A model generated the notes under the pieces. That model did not search any database, was not told the origin of the DNA, and worked only from the letters and a program-made list of their open reading frames with translations. A stretch of DNA of 5,021 bases from Halobacteriales archaeon (lineage in GTDB: Archaea; Thermoplasmatota; E2; JACPAO01; JAHFTW01), in assembly GCA_020201445.1 (NCBI GenBank), contig JAIVGU010000248.1:1-5021 (forward strand), written 5' to 3'. Shown piece by piece: positions 4,882-5,021 of the stretch (position 1 is the first letter of the stretch; each line of letters opens with the position of its first letter). Made by a program: the position numbers and the translations under genes.

Positions 4882-5021
4882 CGATGCACCGCGCCTGCCA
4901 TATCTTGGGCCCGGTTGAAAGAGGCTTCTTCCAGCGCCTTTCGGAAGGGGTCCAGCTTCCCGCTCTCTTTCTCGACGTAGGCTACGCGGCGCTCCAGCTC
5001 CCTGTGAAGGCGGTGCAGCCA
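4878..5021 (-). CDS. C-terminal 47 residues of an unrecognised protein, cut by window edge
   Basis: On the minus strand the frame starting at base 5021 is open to TGA at 4880-4878 and encodes 47 residues, rich in Arg, Glu, Leu and Lys (for example LHRLHRELERRVAYVEKESG and FRKALEEASFNRAQDMAGAV). It looks like amphipathic or coiled-coil helix. Third codon positions are mostly G or C, as in the other genes of the window, and the stop overlaps the next ATG as ATGA, which supports a real reading frame and an operon with the small membrane protein. The start and any diagnostic domain lie beyond the right edge, so no function is assigned. Confidence 0.65.
   Translation of the reverse strand, partial: WLHRLHRELERRVAYVEKESGKLDPFRKALEEASFNRAQDMAGAVHR

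Overview
The window comes from a GC-rich archaeal chromosome (roughly two-thirds G+C by eye, with a strong preference for G or C in third codon positions). Four lines of evidence point to an archaeon: an aIF5B-type translation initiation factor (not bacterial IF2), a Trm5-type tRNA (guanine37-N1)-methyltransferase (not TrmD), a diphthine synthase (the diphthamide pathway is absent from bacteria), and promoters that look leaderless, with TATA-like boxes about 26 bases before the start codons. A euryarchaeal or Thermoplasmatota-like lineage is a guess; the lineage cannot be fixed from this sequence alone.

Layout, left to right. (1) Bases 1-1331, + strand: the C-terminal ~442 residues of aIF5B, cut by the left edge. 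(2) Bases 1328-1933, + strand: a small SET-domain protein-lysine methyltransferase with a complete post-SET zinc motif. Its GTG start overlaps the aIF5B stop codon by 4 bases, so the two are probably co-transcribed and translationally coupled. (3) Bases 1940-1966: a perfect 13-bp-arm palindrome where the + and - transcription units converge, probably a bidirectional terminator. It includes the stop codon of the minus-strand gene. (4) Bases 3590-1964, - strand: a trm5 gene followed one base after its stop by an HAD-family phosphatase, forming a two-gene operon. (5) Bases 3591-3867: a divergent intergenic region with an AT-rich island carrying an inverted repeat, a GC-rich block able to fold, and TATA-like elements for both flanking genes. 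(6) Bases 3868-4632, + strand: diphthine synthase (DphB). (7) Bases 5021-4654, - strand: the end of an unrecognised gene overlapping by ATGA a 75-residue protein with one C-terminal membrane segment.

The theme is translation: subunit joining (aIF5B), tRNA position-37 methylation for reading-frame maintenance (Trm5) and the methylation steps of EF2 diphthamide synthesis (DphB). The SET methyltransferase and the HAD phosphatase are physically tied to these genes, but their substrates are unknown. The most interesting points are the SET gene fused by overlap to the initiation-factor operon, with an altered NHSC motif (NFSC), and the unrecognised small tail-anchored protein pair at the right edge. 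No tRNA, rRNA, CRISPR array, insertion sequence or other mobile element was seen.
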